This document shows, piece after piece, positions 50,600 to 51,099 of a stretch of DNA of 51,099 nucleotides. Position numbers and translations under genes: made by a program. Source of the DNA: Bacillus sp. IITD106 (GTDB taxonomy: Bacteria; Bacillota; Bacilli; Bacillales; Bacillaceae_C). The first letter of the stretch is position 1. Every line of letters begins with the position of its first letter. Location of the stretch: NCBI RefSeq assembly GCF_019459225.1, contig NZ_JAIAZY010000035.1:1-51099 (forward strand). The letters run 5' to 3'. The notes under the pieces were generated by a model. The model saw only the letters and a list, made by a program, of their open reading frames with translations. It was not told where the DNA came from and made no database searches.

Positions 50600-51099
50600 T
50601 ATGTATGATAAATTGGCTATTCCCCTCTTGCTTTAATCATTATCCTATCACAAAAGGTGGTTGACATATGGTATAATACAGGTGAGGTGGCGGATATGGC
50701 AGAAGTGAAATATGGCAGGGGATATGTGTACTCCATTCAATATCATCTTGTATGGTATGTAAAATACCGTCATAAAGTATTGGTCGACAATATTGAGGGA
50801 CGACTAAAGGAATTACTTCATCAAATTGCGGAGGATAACGGTTTTACCATTGTGGAGATGGAAAGTGACCTTGACCATATTCATCTTTTGGTGGATTGCA
50901 CCCCCCAACACTCTATCCCGACGATGATGAAGGCGTTAAAGGGTGTTTCGGCAAGATTGCTTTTTAAAGAGTTCCCCGAATTAAAAAGGAAACTTTGGGA
51001 ACCCTTCTTATTTTGTTGCAACGGTCAGCGAGCAAACGGAAGCACAGATTCGGGCATTCATTCAAAAACAGAAAGTGGGGTGAGCCTTATTGTTGGTGC
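50600..51099 (+). mobile_element. IS200/IS605-type element, left part
   Basis: The element holds a Y1-type transposase reading frame from 50696 and runs off the right edge. The left end is not precisely defined; it lies between the broken MNT gene and the transposase start. A tnpB could follow, since TTGTTGGTGC after the tnpA stop resembles a start, but it is outside the window. Confidence 0.75.
50696..51083 (+). pseudogene. tnpA: IS200/IS605 TnpA transposase, frameshifted
   Basis: It reads YSIQYHLVWYVKYRHKVL, then the HUH motif DLDHIHLLVD, then SIPTMMKALKGVSARLLFKE and RKLW. Here the frame breaks. The next frame continues NPSYFVATVSEQTEAQIRAF and IQKQKVG before TGA. Intact relatives have KLWGGHLWNPSYF, so about 14 bp between two TGG repeats have been lost. 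The residue where these proteins have the catalytic Tyr (...AQIRxYI...) reads Phe. The product should be inactive. Confidence 0.85.

Noticed and set aside
50661-50677. TTGACA close to TATAAT upstream of tnpA
   Set aside because: The spacing is only 5 bp, so they cannot form one promoter.

Overview
The window looks like a chromosomal segment from a low-GC, endospore-forming member of the Bacillaceae. The evidence is an intact splAB pair for spore photoproduct repair, bacillus-style genes (EcsC, MprF, YhgE/Pip, GlcD/GlcF, SelD/MnmH, a PlcR-type regulator), strong AGGAGG ribosome sites with frequent TTG and GTG starts, and two copies of a dispersed repeat that I recall from Bacillus genomes. I cannot name the genus from sequence alone. 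No rRNA, CRISPR array or prophage is visible; the only mobile element is a damaged IS200-type tnpA at the right edge.

Layout. 1-6.2 kb: a frameshifted GNAT relic, a nuclease-helicase fusion, a YhgE/Pip membrane protein and EcsC. 6.2-16.9 kb: mprF, a truncated uvsE, an AEC transporter, the selD-mnmH selenium pair, a His-rich protein, two tRNA genes (Thr-CGU, Ser-CGA), DinB, a lipoprotein and a DUF2161 protein with a coiled-coil partner. 17.3-19.8 kb: a tightly overlapping lipid operon (glycolipid glycosyltransferase, DedA, patatin). 20-25.4 kb: small conserved genes, a DUF4309-NodB lipoprotein, a GNAT, two nucleotidyltransferases that overlap tail to tail, and an Asp-box protein. 25.9-30.2 kb: an MFS exporter, MscS and a PadR-HAAS-DUF4097 operon. 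30.5-31.9 kb: a PlcR-type regulator with a six-repeat peptide precursor. 32-36.3 kb: a TipA-type MerR regulator, YkuS, and an ABC exporter divergent from a TetR regulator. 36.3-41 kb: splBA, a patch of dead genes, AAC(3), a C45 acyltransferase and DedA. 41.2-51.1 kb: glcD-glcF, a membrane protein/TetR pair, an orphan MNT gene, an S51 peptidase, a second PadR-HAAS operon, an MFS transporter divergent from ThuA, a broken MNT gene and a broken IS200 tnpA.

The most interesting system is the regulator/peptide pair at 30514-31861. The regulator has an N-terminal HTH and a helical TPR-like body, as in PlcR. The gene 43 bp downstream encodes a secreted precursor with six tandem 18-residue units, each containing PDLPTQH. 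That heptamer lines up with the PapR signalling heptapeptides of the B. cereus group (form xDLPFEx). I infer a PlcR-PapR-type quorum-sensing system whose pheromone is delivered in six copies per precursor.

A second theme is regulation that can be read in the DNA. Both PadR operons carry a palindrome between the -35 and -10 boxes, the TipA-type gene has a MerR promoter with a 19-bp spacer and a palindrome plus an internal start for a drug-binding-domain-only product, and both TetR genes have inverted repeats in their divergent intergenic regions. A third theme is gene decay: GNAT, uvsE, two DinB/ferritin-like relics, a methyltransferase tail, an MNT gene and tnpA are all visibly broken, while intergenic terminators of the dead genes survive.
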